DNA of 15,991 nucleotides. It comes from Methylococcaceae bacterium UBA4132 (GTDB lineage: Bacteria; Pseudomonadota; Gammaproteobacteria; Methylococcales; Methylomonadaceae). A program made the position numbers and the translations under genes. Shown here in pieces: positions 7,029 through 14,313 of the stretch; the first letter of the stretch is position 1, and each line of letters begins with the position of its first letter. Under the pieces are notes generated by a model, which was not told the DNA's origin, searched no databases, and worked only from the letters and a program-made list of their open reading frames with translations. The stretch lies in the NCBI GenBank assembly GCA_002380945.1, contig DFWO01000186.1:1-15991 (forward strand). Reading direction: 5' to 3'.

Positions 7029-8586
7029 GATCTACTCCTTCAGCAATTTCAAAGTGGTAACGCCCTTTATGCAGACTGCTAGGGCCTAGTTTTATAAATT
7101 TGAGCATTAAGAACAGCTCTATCACTAAGAACAACGTGTACAGTCCGATAAAGCCTGACAAACTGATATATAAATCCCATTCTGTGAGCGAAGACGCGCT
7201 TAAAAAAGTCGGCAATACTTCGGCAATCGTCCACGGTTGTCGTCCAAATTCTGCAACAAACCAACCCGTTTCACAGGCTATCCACGGCAAGGGCATCATG
7301 TAAAGACTCCATTTCAATAAGGTGGTTTGCCGACAGCGACGTAGTGAGCTGGCAAACATTGCCCAAATAAATACACCCAGCATGATGAAACCACAGCCGA
7401 CCATAACGCGGAATGTCCAAAATAGCGGTACAACTCTGGGAATCGAATATTGCGCGGCTAATTCAATTTGCGCGTCCGTAGCATCCACGACTTTTTCCGT
7501 GTAGCGTTTTAATAACATCCCATAGCCCAAATCTTTTTTATAACGATTAAATTCAGCGATGGTTTCGGGTGTTTTTTCACCTGTGCGTAGCGTTTGCAAC
7601 AAGCCGTAAGCCTTCATGCCATTGCGAACTCGAACACGATTTTTTTCCAAAATTTCTGTTAAGCCAGTAATCGGTTCATCAATTGAGCGTGTGCCGATTA
7701 AACCCAACACCCACGGAATTTTTATCGCATAAGCTGTTTCCATTTTTTCTTGGTCTGGAAACCCAATGGCGGTAAATGAAGCGGGCGGTGGTTCGGTATG
7801 CCATTCGGCTTCAATCGCCGCGAGTTTGGCTTTTTGTACCTCACCATCGGTGTAGCCGCTTTCATCACCCAACACAATCACCGACAAACACGCGGCTAAA
7901 CCAAAACCTGCGGCAATGGTATAAGAACGTCTAGCAAAGGCAGCATCACGACCGTTTAACATATAATAGGCACTGATACCCAACACAAAGGCGGCGGCGG
8001 TGGTATAACCTGCGGCAACGGTATGGACAAATTTAACTTGCGCGGCGGGGTTAAAGATTAAATCAGCAAAATGCGTGACTTCCATACGCATGGTTTCATA
8101 ATTAAAATCTGCACCGACAGGATTTTGCATCCAACCATTCGCCACCAAAATCCACAACGCCGATAAATTCGTCCCGAAAGCCACTAACCAAGTGACGATT
8201 AAATGTTGCCATTTAGTCAGTTTATCCCAGCCAAAGAAAAACAAACCGACAAAGGTCGCTTCTAAAAAGAACGCCATCAAGCCTTCAATCGCCAGCGGTG
8301 CGCCAAATACATCACCGACATAATGTGAGAAATACGACCAATTCATGCCGAATTCAAATTCCATCGTTAAGCCTGTTGCCACGCCTAATGCGAAATTAAT
8401 CCCAAATAGTTTGCCCCAAAATTGGGTCATGTCTTTGTAAATTTCTCTGCCCGTCATGAGGTAGGTGGATTCCATAATCGCTAATAAAAACGATAAACCC
8501 AAGGTGAGCGGTACAAATAAAAAGTGATATAACGAGGTGGCAGCAAACTGCCAACGCGATAAATCAACAACGCTTTCTGAAATCAT
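7021..8586 (-). CDS. cydA: Cytochrome bd quinol oxidase subunit I
   Basis: CydA carries the three haems and the quinol site of cytochrome bd. The product has 521 residues (E. coli 522), with very high similarity throughout. Recognisable ligands by alignment are His21 (E. coli His19), His188 and Met395 (E. coli His186 and Met393, haem b558), and Glu446 in VAEFGRQPW (E. coli Glu445). Glu101 and Glu109 (APLAIEGLMAFFLEA) match the conserved acidic pair. The periplasmic Q-loop is long (about 255-385, with KKDLGYGMLLKRYT), so this is the E. coli-like long-loop type. The ATG at 8586 follows AGGAG (TAGGAGATAGGAATG). It lies only 28 bases after sulP, which implies co-transcription. All catalytic residues are present, so the oxidase should be functional. 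Confidence 0.98.
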   Translation of the reverse strand: MISESVVDLSRWQFAATSLYHFLFVPLTLGLSFLLAIMESTYLMTGREIYKDMTQFWGKLFGINFALGVATGLTMEFEFGMNWSYFSHYVGDVFGAPLAIEGLMAFFLEATFVGLFFFGWDKLTKWQHLIVTWLVAFGTNLSALWILVANGWMQNPVGADFNYETMRMEVTHFADLIFNPAAQVKFVHTVAAGYTTAAAFVLGISAYYMLNGRDAAFARRSYTIAAGFGLAACLSVIVLGDESGYTDGEVQKAKLAAIEAEWHTEPPPASFTAIGFPDQEKMETAYAIKIPWVLGLIGTRSIDEPITGLTEILEKNRVRVRNGMKAYGLLQTLRTGEKTPETIAEFNRYKKDLGYGMLLKRYTEKVVDATDAQIELAAQYSIPRVVPLFWTFRVMVGCGFIMLGVFIWAMFASSLRRCRQTTLLKWSLYMMPLPWIACETGWFVAEFGRQPWTIAEVLPTFLSASSLTEWDLYISLSGFIGLYTLFLVIELFLMLKFIKLGPSSLHKGRYHFEIAEGVDHV

Positions 8587-8614
8587 TCCTATCTCCTAGT
8601 CACTAAAAATTCGT

Positions 8615-10339
8615 TTAACCTAGCTGTTTAACGGCATCTTCGGTACGAAAAAATACCTGCCCTGTTAATTGCCGTAAAAAATCGGTTTTTTGTAATTTAT
8701 CCAACACGGGACCTTTGGTTTCGGCAATATTGAGGGTTTTACCCACCGCTTGTAATGCCTGATTTAAACTCTCTAAGGCTTCTAATGCAGTGGTGTCTAT
8801 ATCACTGACGGAGGTAAAAATCAGTACGATGTGGTGCGTGTTAGGTCGTCGCTTTAATTCGGTACTTAAAAATTCTTCGATGTAGCTGATATTGGCAAAA
8901 GTTAGGCTTTCATCAATACGAATTAACAATAAGTGATTCCATGTTTGAACATGATGACGTTTGATATTACGGTAATGTTCAGTATCGGGTACGCGCCCAA
9001 CGATAGCGATATGCGGCTGACTGGTTTTGCGTAAATGACTGGCAATAGTGAGTATTATCCCCAAGGCGATACCTTCCTCAATGCCTAATGCCAATACGCC
9101 TAACAAGGTGACGACTTCGGCAATGCCATCGCCACGGTCGTAAGCCCAAGTGTGCAGAATGGTCTTGATTTTCACCAACGGCGTGATGGCGACCAGAATA
9201 ATCACCGCCAAGGCGGCTTTTGGAATGTTAGTAAACCAAGGACTGCAATACATCACTGCTATGGCTAATAAAGTAGCGGCAATCAGCATTGCCATTTGTG
9301 TTCGCGCACCTGCGGAAAAATTCACCATCGTGCGACTAAATCCGCCTGCAACAGGCATTCCACCCGACAATGCGGCAGCAATATTTGCCGCGCCTAAACC
9401 GATGAGTTCTTGATTCGGGGTGATTTTTTCACTGCGCAAATTGGCGGTGACTTTAGCAATGGCGACACTTTCAATATAGGCGATTAAGGCGATAAATGCT
9501 GCATAAGGCAGTAATAGTTTGCCACGTTGACTTAGTGAATCGGTGATGGCATCAATACTCAGCTCAGGAAAACCCGATGGTACAACACCGACTACCGCAA
9601 CCGAATGTCCCTTATTGGTGAGAAAGCTAACTGCAATGGTAGCAAGTACGACAGTCAATAACGGTCCACATTTGCTGATCGCGGTAATGATGGTGAGTTT
9701 TACACCCATTTTTTTTAATATCGTTGGTAATAACTGACTGAATAATAACAATAAAGCTAATGCACTAAGACTTAGCAACAAAGTCACGCTATTAAAGCCT
9801 TGTATATAGTCTGTATAACAAGCAACATCTATGCCGCAATCAGGCGTTTTTAAGCCCAGTGTTTGCGGTAACTGACTGCCGATAATCAATAATGCCGCGC
9901 CACTGGTAAAGCCTGTCAAAACAGGATGACTAATAAAATTGACCAAGCCACCCATGCGTAATACTGCCATCAATAACATGATGACACCGCTTTCTAATGA
10001 TAATATCAACGCACTTTGAACAGGATAACCTAACGCACTGACGGCAGGCGCAGTCAACGCACTGGCAATCATAATAGCCGCAATGGATACAGGACCTACT
10101 GACAGTGTGCGACTGGTGCCAAATAACGCGTAAAAAATCGGTGGCAAAATACTGGCATACAGCCCTAATTGCGGTGGTAGGCCCGCTAGAATAGAGTAGG
10201 CAATACCTTGCGGGACAAGCAGAATAGCCGTAATAATGCCCGCAAATACATCATCACTCAAATCTTGGCGGCGATAATCTTTTAACCAGCTAAGAAATGG
10301 TAAGTAGTGAGAGAAAGAAGGTTTGGCAAGGTGATTCAT
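8615..10339 (-). CDS. SulP-family anion transporter with C-terminal STAS domain
   Basis: The product has 574 residues. The membrane part (about 25-435) begins with the SulP pattern ILLVPQGIAYSILAGLPP and GLYASILPPIFYALFG and contains TSRTLSVGPVSIAAIM. The cytoplasmic STAS domain covers roughly 455-570 and has the loop FTSVSDIDTTALEAL. SulP proteins move sulfate, bicarbonate or other anions, and sequence does not tell which one. The start at ATG 10339 is the only option, because an in-frame TGA lies just upstream. It lacks a good ribosome binding site, so translation may depend on coupling with the upstream gene. Placement between a DUF599 gene and cydA, with a sulfide-oxidation operon nearby, suggests a sulfur-oxyanion or bicarbonate role (inference). 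Confidence 0.93.
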   Translation of the reverse strand: MNHLAKPSFSHYLPFLSWLKDYRRQDLSDDVFAGIITAILLVPQGIAYSILAGLPPQLGLYASILPPIFYALFGTSRTLSVGPVSIAAIMIASALTAPAVSALGYPVQSALILSLESGVIMLLMAVLRMGGLVNFISHPVLTGFTSGAALLIIGSQLPQTLGLKTPDCGIDVACYTDYIQGFNSVTLLLSLSALALLLLFSQLLPTILKKMGVKLTIITAISKCGPLLTVVLATIAVSFLTNKGHSVAVVGVVPSGFPELSIDAITDSLSQRGKLLLPYAAFIALIAYIESVAIAKVTANLRSEKITPNQELIGLGAANIAAALSGGMPVAGGFSRTMVNFSAGARTQMAMLIAATLLAIAVMYCSPWFTNIPKAALAVIILVAITPLVKIKTILHTWAYDRGDGIAEVVTLLGVLALGIEEGIALGIILTIASHLRKTSQPHIAIVGRVPDTEHYRNIKRHHVQTWNHLLLIRIDESLTFANISYIEEFLSTELKRRPNTHHIVLIFTSVSDIDTTALEALESLNQALQAVGKTLNIAETKGPVLDKLQKTDFLRQLTGQVFFRTEDAVKQLG

Positions 10340-10414
10340 ATTGACTCAATGGTTTAACTGTATCTTCGGTGCGAAAAACCCTAATTGGTTTTTCGTTGTT
10401 CAAAAATCGGTTTT
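10340..10414 (-). pseudogene. Remnant of a second SulP/STAS C-terminus
   Basis: The short gap between the DUF599 gene and sulP matches the 3' end of sulP itself. On the plus strand, 10352-10378 agrees with 8626-8652 at 24 of 27 positions, and the CAAAAATCGGTTTT block at 10401-10414 matches AAAAAATCGGTTTT at the same distance in sulP to within one base. Read on the minus strand, allowing one missing base, it encodes KTDF, about ten residues, then FRTEDTVKPLS. The end of sulP encodes KTDF, about ten residues, then FRTEDAVKQLG. The middle differs, so this is a diverged fossil rather than a fresh duplication. It overlaps the stop of the DUF599 gene. Confidence 0.65.
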
Positions 10415-11072
10415 AATCAGCTTTTATCGTGTAGCTTGGAGTACTGTCCAACGCGCTAAGCCCTGCAATTAAGCCTAATGTCGCAAGGATTAAAAAAAGG
10501 GGACCGAAAAACCACGATATAATCGGCAAACTGAAAAAGAAAGTGCGTGTACCCAAGGTATAGTAACTACCCGCTCTGTTTAAATAAGCACACGTCTGTT
10601 GATAGGCTTCTCCCTCAGTTGATGTATCTGAGGGCAGATTAATGACATAGCCGACGTGATTAAAAAAGCGTATTGCCATCGCAAAATAGTAAAAGGCAAT
10701 CGCAAAACTCAATAGCAACGCGCCCAGTTTGAATTGCCATAATTCGTTTGATACTTCGCAACCAATAAATATCGGGTGCAGATGTTGACTCCATTGCCCG
10801 ATTTTTTCGCCCAGATTTATAATGCCTATCATCAACAAGGTGGCAGTTGTCGCCATAAAACTGGCAGCCATCACCGAGTTGCGTAAAGTTTGAATAGCAA
10901 GAATTTCCAACTTGCCACTATTCATTATCATCTTTACCCAGCGTTCGCGCGTCATGGCATTCAGCGCATGTACGCTTGAATGGGGTGCGTGATGCGTCCG
11001 TTTTCTTAAACGGAGATAATAAATCTGTATCAACAGAGTGCTGATGACAAAGGCGATAAGATCGCAAAACAC
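10413..11072 (-). CDS. DUF599-family inner-membrane protein
   Basis: The product is about 219 residues with four or five hydrophobic helices. The DUF599 hallmarks are visible: an N-terminal helix, a charged loop with RERWVKMIM, then ILAIQTLRNSVMAASFMATTA, and a C-terminal pair of helices ending before the short tail. No enzyme motif is present and the family has no assigned function. Two GTG starts compete. The one at 11081 touches the AAAGGA sequence directly, while the one at 11072 has AAAGGAG at a normal 8-base distance, so I chose 11072. It lies 73 bases upstream of sulP on the same strand, probably in the same transcript, with only a sulP-like fossil between. Confidence 0.85.
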   Translation of the reverse strand: MFCDLIAFVISTLLIQIYYLRLRKRTHHAPHSSVHALNAMTRERWVKMIMNSGKLEILAIQTLRNSVMAASFMATTATLLMIGIINLGEKIGQWSQHLHPIFIGCEVSNELWQFKLGALLLSFAIAFYYFAMAIRFFNHVGYVINLPSDTSTEGEAYQQTCAYLNRAGSYYTLGTRTFFFSLPIISWFFGPLFLILATLGLIAGLSALDSTPSYTIKAD

Positions 11073-11101
11073 GGAACTCACTCCTTTCGTTATTCAATAA
11101 G

Positions 11102-11208
11102 CTAGGTTGAGGGGAGGTACGAACCCCAACAAACGCAGTGGATTGGAGCGAGGGGGGACTCCAACTATTTAGGTTTGTTGTGGTTCGCAGAGCTTCACCA
11201 CAACCTAG
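11102..11208. repeat. Palindromic repeat with imperfect terminal inverted repeats of about 30 bases
   Basis: CTAGGTTG at 11102-11109 is the exact complement of CAACCTAG at 11201-11208. The similarity continues inward for about 30 bases (GAACCCCAACAAA on the left corresponds to GAACCACAACAAA on the other strand at right). Each end also folds on itself. The right end has a perfect 8-bp stem, GTTGTGGT 11177-11184 with ACCACAAC 11197-11204. A third small hairpin lies in the middle (TTGGAG 11143-11148 with CTCCAA 11159-11164). It fills the gap between SQR and the DUF599 gene. It looks like a non-autonomous dispersed repeat and may also act as a transcript barrier or stabiliser. Confidence 0.7.
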
Positions 11209-11213
11209 GGGGG

Positions 11214-12473
11214 TTATTCTTCGTTGACAAATTTTTCCGCATAACTGGCTAAATGCGGAATATCAATGCGATAGCCTTTCAGCATTAAGTGCCAGTACAT
11301 CCAAGGAAAGCCGATTTTTTTACCTATCCACCAAATCCAGCGATTTTTTCTAGGATCAAGTAGTGGGAATGAAGGCGTGACTTTGCCGCCATAAGAGAAC
11401 TCTGCCAATATCACAGTGCTGAGTGAAGTTGTTAATGGGCATGAACCATAACCATCATAGCCTTCACGCATTGCCGTATTATTCATTGCATTAACAATAT
11501 TATCGACTACGACAGGGACTTGTTTACGCACAGCAGCAGCCGTTTTTGCATTAGCAGTACACGCAGCATCACCCAAACCAAATACATTAGGATATTTGGT
11601 GTGTTGCAGGGTTTTGTCGTTGACATCAATCCAACCTGCCGCGTTAGCAAAAGGACTGCTTTTAATGAAGTCAGGCGCACTTTGTGAGGGCGTAACATGA
11701 ATCATGTCAAAGGCTTTATCGACACGGGTTTTATTGCCATCCGCATCCGTTACTTCAAAGGTTGCGGTTTTAGTCGCGCCATTAATCGAGACCAAATTGT
11801 GATTGAAATTGGTTTTAATGCCATATTCAGCAACCACTTTATTCAAGGCTTTAGCAAAAAAAGGAATACCAAACATGGCAGGACCCGCATTACAAAATTC
11901 AACATTGAACTTGTTCAAAATACCTGCTTTACGAAATCTGTCAGCCGCCAAATACATGATTTTTTGCGGCGCACCTGCACATTTAATCGGCATCGGCGGC
12001 TGCGTGAACAATGTCGTGCCTGAGCCTTTCGCTTTCATCTCTTGAATACATTGCCAAGTATATTCCACGGTGTCGGGTGAGTAGTTACTGCACACATTGT
12101 TTTTACCCAAGGTTTCTTTTAAACCTTGAATTTTTTGCCAATCCAATTGCAAACCTGGGCAAAGTACCAAGTAGTCATAACTTACGACTTCGCCTGAACG
12201 CAACGTGACTGTATTAGCTTCCGCTTGAAACGTTTCTGCGTAGTCTTTAATCCATTTAACGGTTGGGTGAATTAAATCTGCTTCGTTTCTGGTGGTTTGT
12301 TTCATCGTGTACGCGCCACCGCCGATGATAGTGAAACCAGGTTGGTAATAATGCTTTTCAGACGGTTCGATGATAGCGATGTCGATTTTTTTATTCTGAC
12401 GACGTAAGGTATTAGCAACGGATACGCCTGCTGCGCCGCCGCCTACAATTAAAAGTGTATGATGTTGTGTCAT
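11214..12473 (-). CDS. sqr: Sulfide:quinone oxidoreductase, type II
   Basis: A membrane-associated flavoprotein that oxidises sulfide to persulfide/polysulfide and passes electrons to quinone. The product has 419 residues from the preferred start. The FAD motif GGGAAG is at 11-16 and the second flavin segment GLGDAAC at 299-305. The two redox cysteines are Cys165 (PIKCAGAPQK) and Cys345 (DGYGSCPLTT). CAGAPQKIMYL, HVTPSQSAPDF, AAGWIDVNDKTLQH and YPNVFGLGDA closely follow human SQOR, placing it in type II. The C-terminus keeps amphipathic helices with WMYWHLMLKGY for membrane contact. An ATG at 12485 is in frame but lies inside the AATGAGGA ribosome binding site, so the ATG at 12473 (MTQHHTLL) is preferred. 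It is the last gene of the sulfide operon, 52 bases after the exported protein. Confidence 0.95.
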   Translation of the reverse strand: MTQHHTLLIVGGGAAGVSVANTLRRQNKKIDIAIIEPSEKHYYQPGFTIIGGGAYTMKQTTRNEADLIHPTVKWIKDYAETFQAEANTVTLRSGEVVSYDYLVLCPGLQLDWQKIQGLKETLGKNNVCSNYSPDTVEYTWQCIQEMKAKGSGTTLFTQPPMPIKCAGAPQKIMYLAADRFRKAGILNKFNVEFCNAGPAMFGIPFFAKALNKVVAEYGIKTNFNHNLVSINGATKTATFEVTDADGNKTRVDKAFDMIHVTPSQSAPDFIKSSPFANAAGWIDVNDKTLQHTKYPNVFGLGDAACTANAKTAAAVRKQVPVVVDNIVNAMNNTAMREGYDGYGSCPLTTSLSTVILAEFSYGGKVTPSFPLLDPRKNRWIWWIGKKIGFPWMYWHLMLKGYRIDIPHLASYAEKFVNEE

Positions 12474-12525
12474 GATGTTCCTCATTTTTTATGATTATGT
12501 GGTTATGTAAATTTCAACGTACATC

Positions 12526-13038
12526 TTACTGATGGTTCATGGAATGCTCGCTATGACCTGAAATCGCATGACGGGCATGGTCGTTTAACTGAGCATCAAA
12601 CCATTGATGTATCGCCACAATAACTTTTTCTTCTTGACTGGCATAATTTATTTCAGCCCCGTTAGGCAATTCTTTATAAACAATGCTGATTTGTTCAGGC
12701 TTAGTATTGCGTAATACTTCTAAACCAAGCATATCTTTGCCGTGAATTTTGGTTAGATTGGAAAAATCTCCTTTTCTAAATTCAGTGGAAATTTTAGTTA
12801 AATGCTGGCGTATTAACTTGATTTGCTCAGTATTCTCAGGGTCTTTAACCACCACTTGTTGCAAACCACCTTGTGCAGTTTTAGAAAAGATGTGCGTAGT
12901 TTGTTCTAAGTCAAACGGCATGACGTGAGAACCACGCTCCGCAACTTCATCAAGTCGCGCTTCACTGACTTTTTCTACAGCCAAAGCTGACAGTGGCATC
13001 ATTAATATGGCTAGTAAGGATAAGGTTGGTAAGTTCAC
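12526..13038 (-). CDS. Small exported protein of unknown function in the sulfide operon
   Basis: The preferred start is the GTG at 13038. It follows AGGAAG at a suitable distance and gives a clean signal peptide (hydrophobic core, ALA at 18-20), for a protein of 170 residues. The ATG at 13104 would add 22 residues of intergenic-looking sequence, including the translation of a poly-C/G run. The mature part starts VEKVSEARLDEVAERGSHVMPFDLEQTTHIF. It contains QQVVVKDPENTEQIKLIRQHL, IHGKDMLGLE and YKELPNGAEINY, and ends in WFDAQLNDHARHAISGHSEHSMNHQ (landmark WFDAQLNDHARH), a His-rich tail with six histidines after residue 143. Proteins like this are often labelled 'aspartate carbamoyltransferase' in databases. 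It has none of the substrate-binding motifs of that enzyme, and I regard the label as an error. Its place between the dioxygenase and SQR suggests a periplasmic role in sulfide or metal handling (inference). Confidence 0.85.
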   Translation of the reverse strand: MNLPTLSLLAILMMPLSALAVEKVSEARLDEVAERGSHVMPFDLEQTTHIFSKTAQGGLQQVVVKDPENTEQIKLIRQHLTKISTEFRKGDFSNLTKIHGKDMLGLEVLRNTKPEQISIVYKELPNGAEINYASQEEKVIVAIHQWFDAQLNDHARHAISGHSEHSMNHQ

Positions 13039-13066
13039 AGTAGCTTCCTGATGAGTTATTGAGAAG

Positions 13067-13105
13067 AGTGGATTGGAAGTAAATTTTTGCCCCCCCCAAC
13101 CCACT
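13067..13105 (-). repeat. Hairpin with a G8 tract between the dioxygenase and exported-protein genes
   Basis: In the transcript direction AGTGGGTTGG (13105-13096) can pair with CCAATCCACT (13076-13067), 10 pairs with one G-U. The loop holds the run of G (plus-strand C8 at 13090-13097, overlapping the stem) and an AAAAATTT stretch. It occupies most of the gap after the dioxygenase stop. The plus-strand 11-mer AGTGGATTGGA also occurs in the repeat near 11136-11147. This may be an intercistronic mRNA structure or a repeat remnant. Confidence 0.5.
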
Positions 13106-13117
13106 TAAACTTTAGCC

Positions 13118-14209
13118 TTAGGCTTTTTGCCATGCCTCAAAGCCACCTGCCATAGACAACACCGTTTTGTAACCTAACGTTTGCAAGGTTTGCGCAGCTA
13201 GTGCGGAACGTCCGCCTGTACGGCAATAAATAAGAACTGCTTTCGATGGGTCAGCCAACTCAGGCACTGTACCCAGTTTAAATTCCAACACGCCACGCGG
13301 TAACAAAATAGCATTTTCAATATGACCTGCCGCATACTCGCTTTCTTCGCGGGTATCAATCAGCGTGATATGACCTTCTGCCAATAATTGTTTCGCTTTG
13401 TCTACATTGACTTCAGTAATCTGTTGTTTAGCTGCTGCAACCAAATCAGCACCCGTTGCTTTCATGCGTATTTCACAACCTACGCCTTGTTGCTCACGAC
13501 GTGACACGGCAACTAGACGTTCACTTTCATCTAAACCACAGTAACGGTTAGCAGGCACAGACTCATCAATTAAACGTGGTTTAGGCAGATTCAGATTTTC
13601 CATAATCTCAATAAACTGCTCGCGGGTTTTACCTGCTAAACGAGGGTTAGTGGTACGCTCTTGGTGAATATTACTGACCCAGCGTTCCGCATAATCGTGA
13701 CCAGGATAAACCAAGGTGTCATCAGGTAGTGTGAATAAACGATGAGTAATACTATCGTACAAATCACTGGCACTGCCGCCTTGGAAATCAGTACGTCCGC
13801 AACCACCGATAAATAATGAATCCCCTGTAAACGCACGGTCTTGCCACAAATAAGATGTGCAACCTGGGGTATGACCAGGTGTCGCAATGGCTTTAATTTC
13901 TTCATTACCCAATTTAAAAACATCACCATCATGTAATTGAATATCGGCTAATTGCGCACCGCCTTTATGACTAACGCAAGTTTGCGCACCTGTCTGTTGA
14001 CGTAACAAACCGCTGGCAGTGATGTGATCGGCATGAACATGCGTTTCAAATGAATATTTCAACGTCAAACCATGTTCTGCCAACAATGCCATATACGTTT
14101 CAATCTGGGTATTAACTGGATCAATAAACGCGGCTTCCTTAGTGTCGGTATCGGCGATTAAATAAGTGTAAGTCCAAGTTTCTTTATCAAATAATTGTCT
14201 GAATAACAT
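13118..14209 (-). CDS. Persulfide dioxygenase-rhodanese fusion (ETHE1-like MBL fold plus rhodanese)
   Basis: The product has 363 residues from ATG 14209, which has GGAG upstream. Residues 1-235 are an ETHE1-type metallo-beta-lactamase fold: THVHADH at 56-62, His113 in PGHTPG, Asp130 in FTGDSLFIGGCGRTDFQ and His171 in YPGHDY. His57, His113 and Asp130 match the mononuclear iron ligands of persulfide dioxygenase, which converts glutathione persulfide to sulfite. Residues about 265-363 are a rhodanese domain with active Cys329 in CRTGGRS, which can transfer sulfane sulfur, for example to sulfite to form thiosulfate. The same two-domain fusion is known in other proteobacteria. A frame extends upstream to 14353, but it runs through the sigma-54 promoter and repeat array and is rejected. 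It is the first gene of the sulfide operon. Confidence 0.95.
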   Translation of the reverse strand: MLFRQLFDKETWTYTYLIADTDTKEAAFIDPVNTQIETYMALLAEHGLTLKYSFETHVHADHITASGLLRQQTGAQTCVSHKGGAQLADIQLHDGDVFKLGNEEIKAIATPGHTPGCTSYLWQDRAFTGDSLFIGGCGRTDFQGGSASDLYDSITHRLFTLPDDTLVYPGHDYAERWVSNIHQERTTNPRLAGKTREQFIEIMENLNLPKPRLIDESVPANRYCGLDESERLVAVSRREQQGVGCEIRMKATGADLVAAAKQQITEVNVDKAKQLLAEGHITLIDTREESEYAAGHIENAILLPRGVLEFKLGTVPELADPSKAVLIYCRTGGRSALAAQTLQTLGYKTVLSMAGGFEAWQKA

Positions 14210-14257
14210 GATGAATCTCCAAGTGAGTATTGTTGTTATGATTGTCGTATTACTATA

Positions 14258-14274
14258 AGCAATGTGCGTGCCAA
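14258..14274 (-). promoter_or_regulatory. Sigma-54 (-24/-12) promoter of the sulfide-oxidation operon
   Basis: Read on the minus strand the sequence is TTGGCACGCACATTGCT. It matches the sigma-54 consensus TTGGCACG-N4-TTGCW at every defined position, with the required 10 bases between GG (14272-14271) and GC (14260-14259). The expected transcription start is about 12 bases beyond the GC, near 14247. That leaves a leader of roughly 38 bases before the dioxygenase ATG at 14209. Sulfane-sulfur-sensing activators of the FisR type are known to drive sqr/pdo operons with sigma-54. No regulator gene is in the window. Confidence 0.85.
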
Positions 14275-14313
14275 GTTTTAATGACAGGAATAATAGTCTT
14301 TGATACGTTATAA

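Noticed and set aside
11697..12208. Plus-strand frames within the SQR gene
   Set aside because: Low-complexity opposite-strand shadows of a strongly supported enzyme gene.
12474..12485. ATG at 12485 as the SQR start
   Set aside because: It overlaps the Shine-Dalgarno sequence of the ATG at 12473, which starts right at the conserved FAD-binding strand.
13039..13104. Longer form of the exported protein starting at ATG 13104
   Set aside because: The added residues translate the hairpin/poly-G intergenic segment and would bury the signal peptide; GTG 13038 has a proper ribosome binding site.
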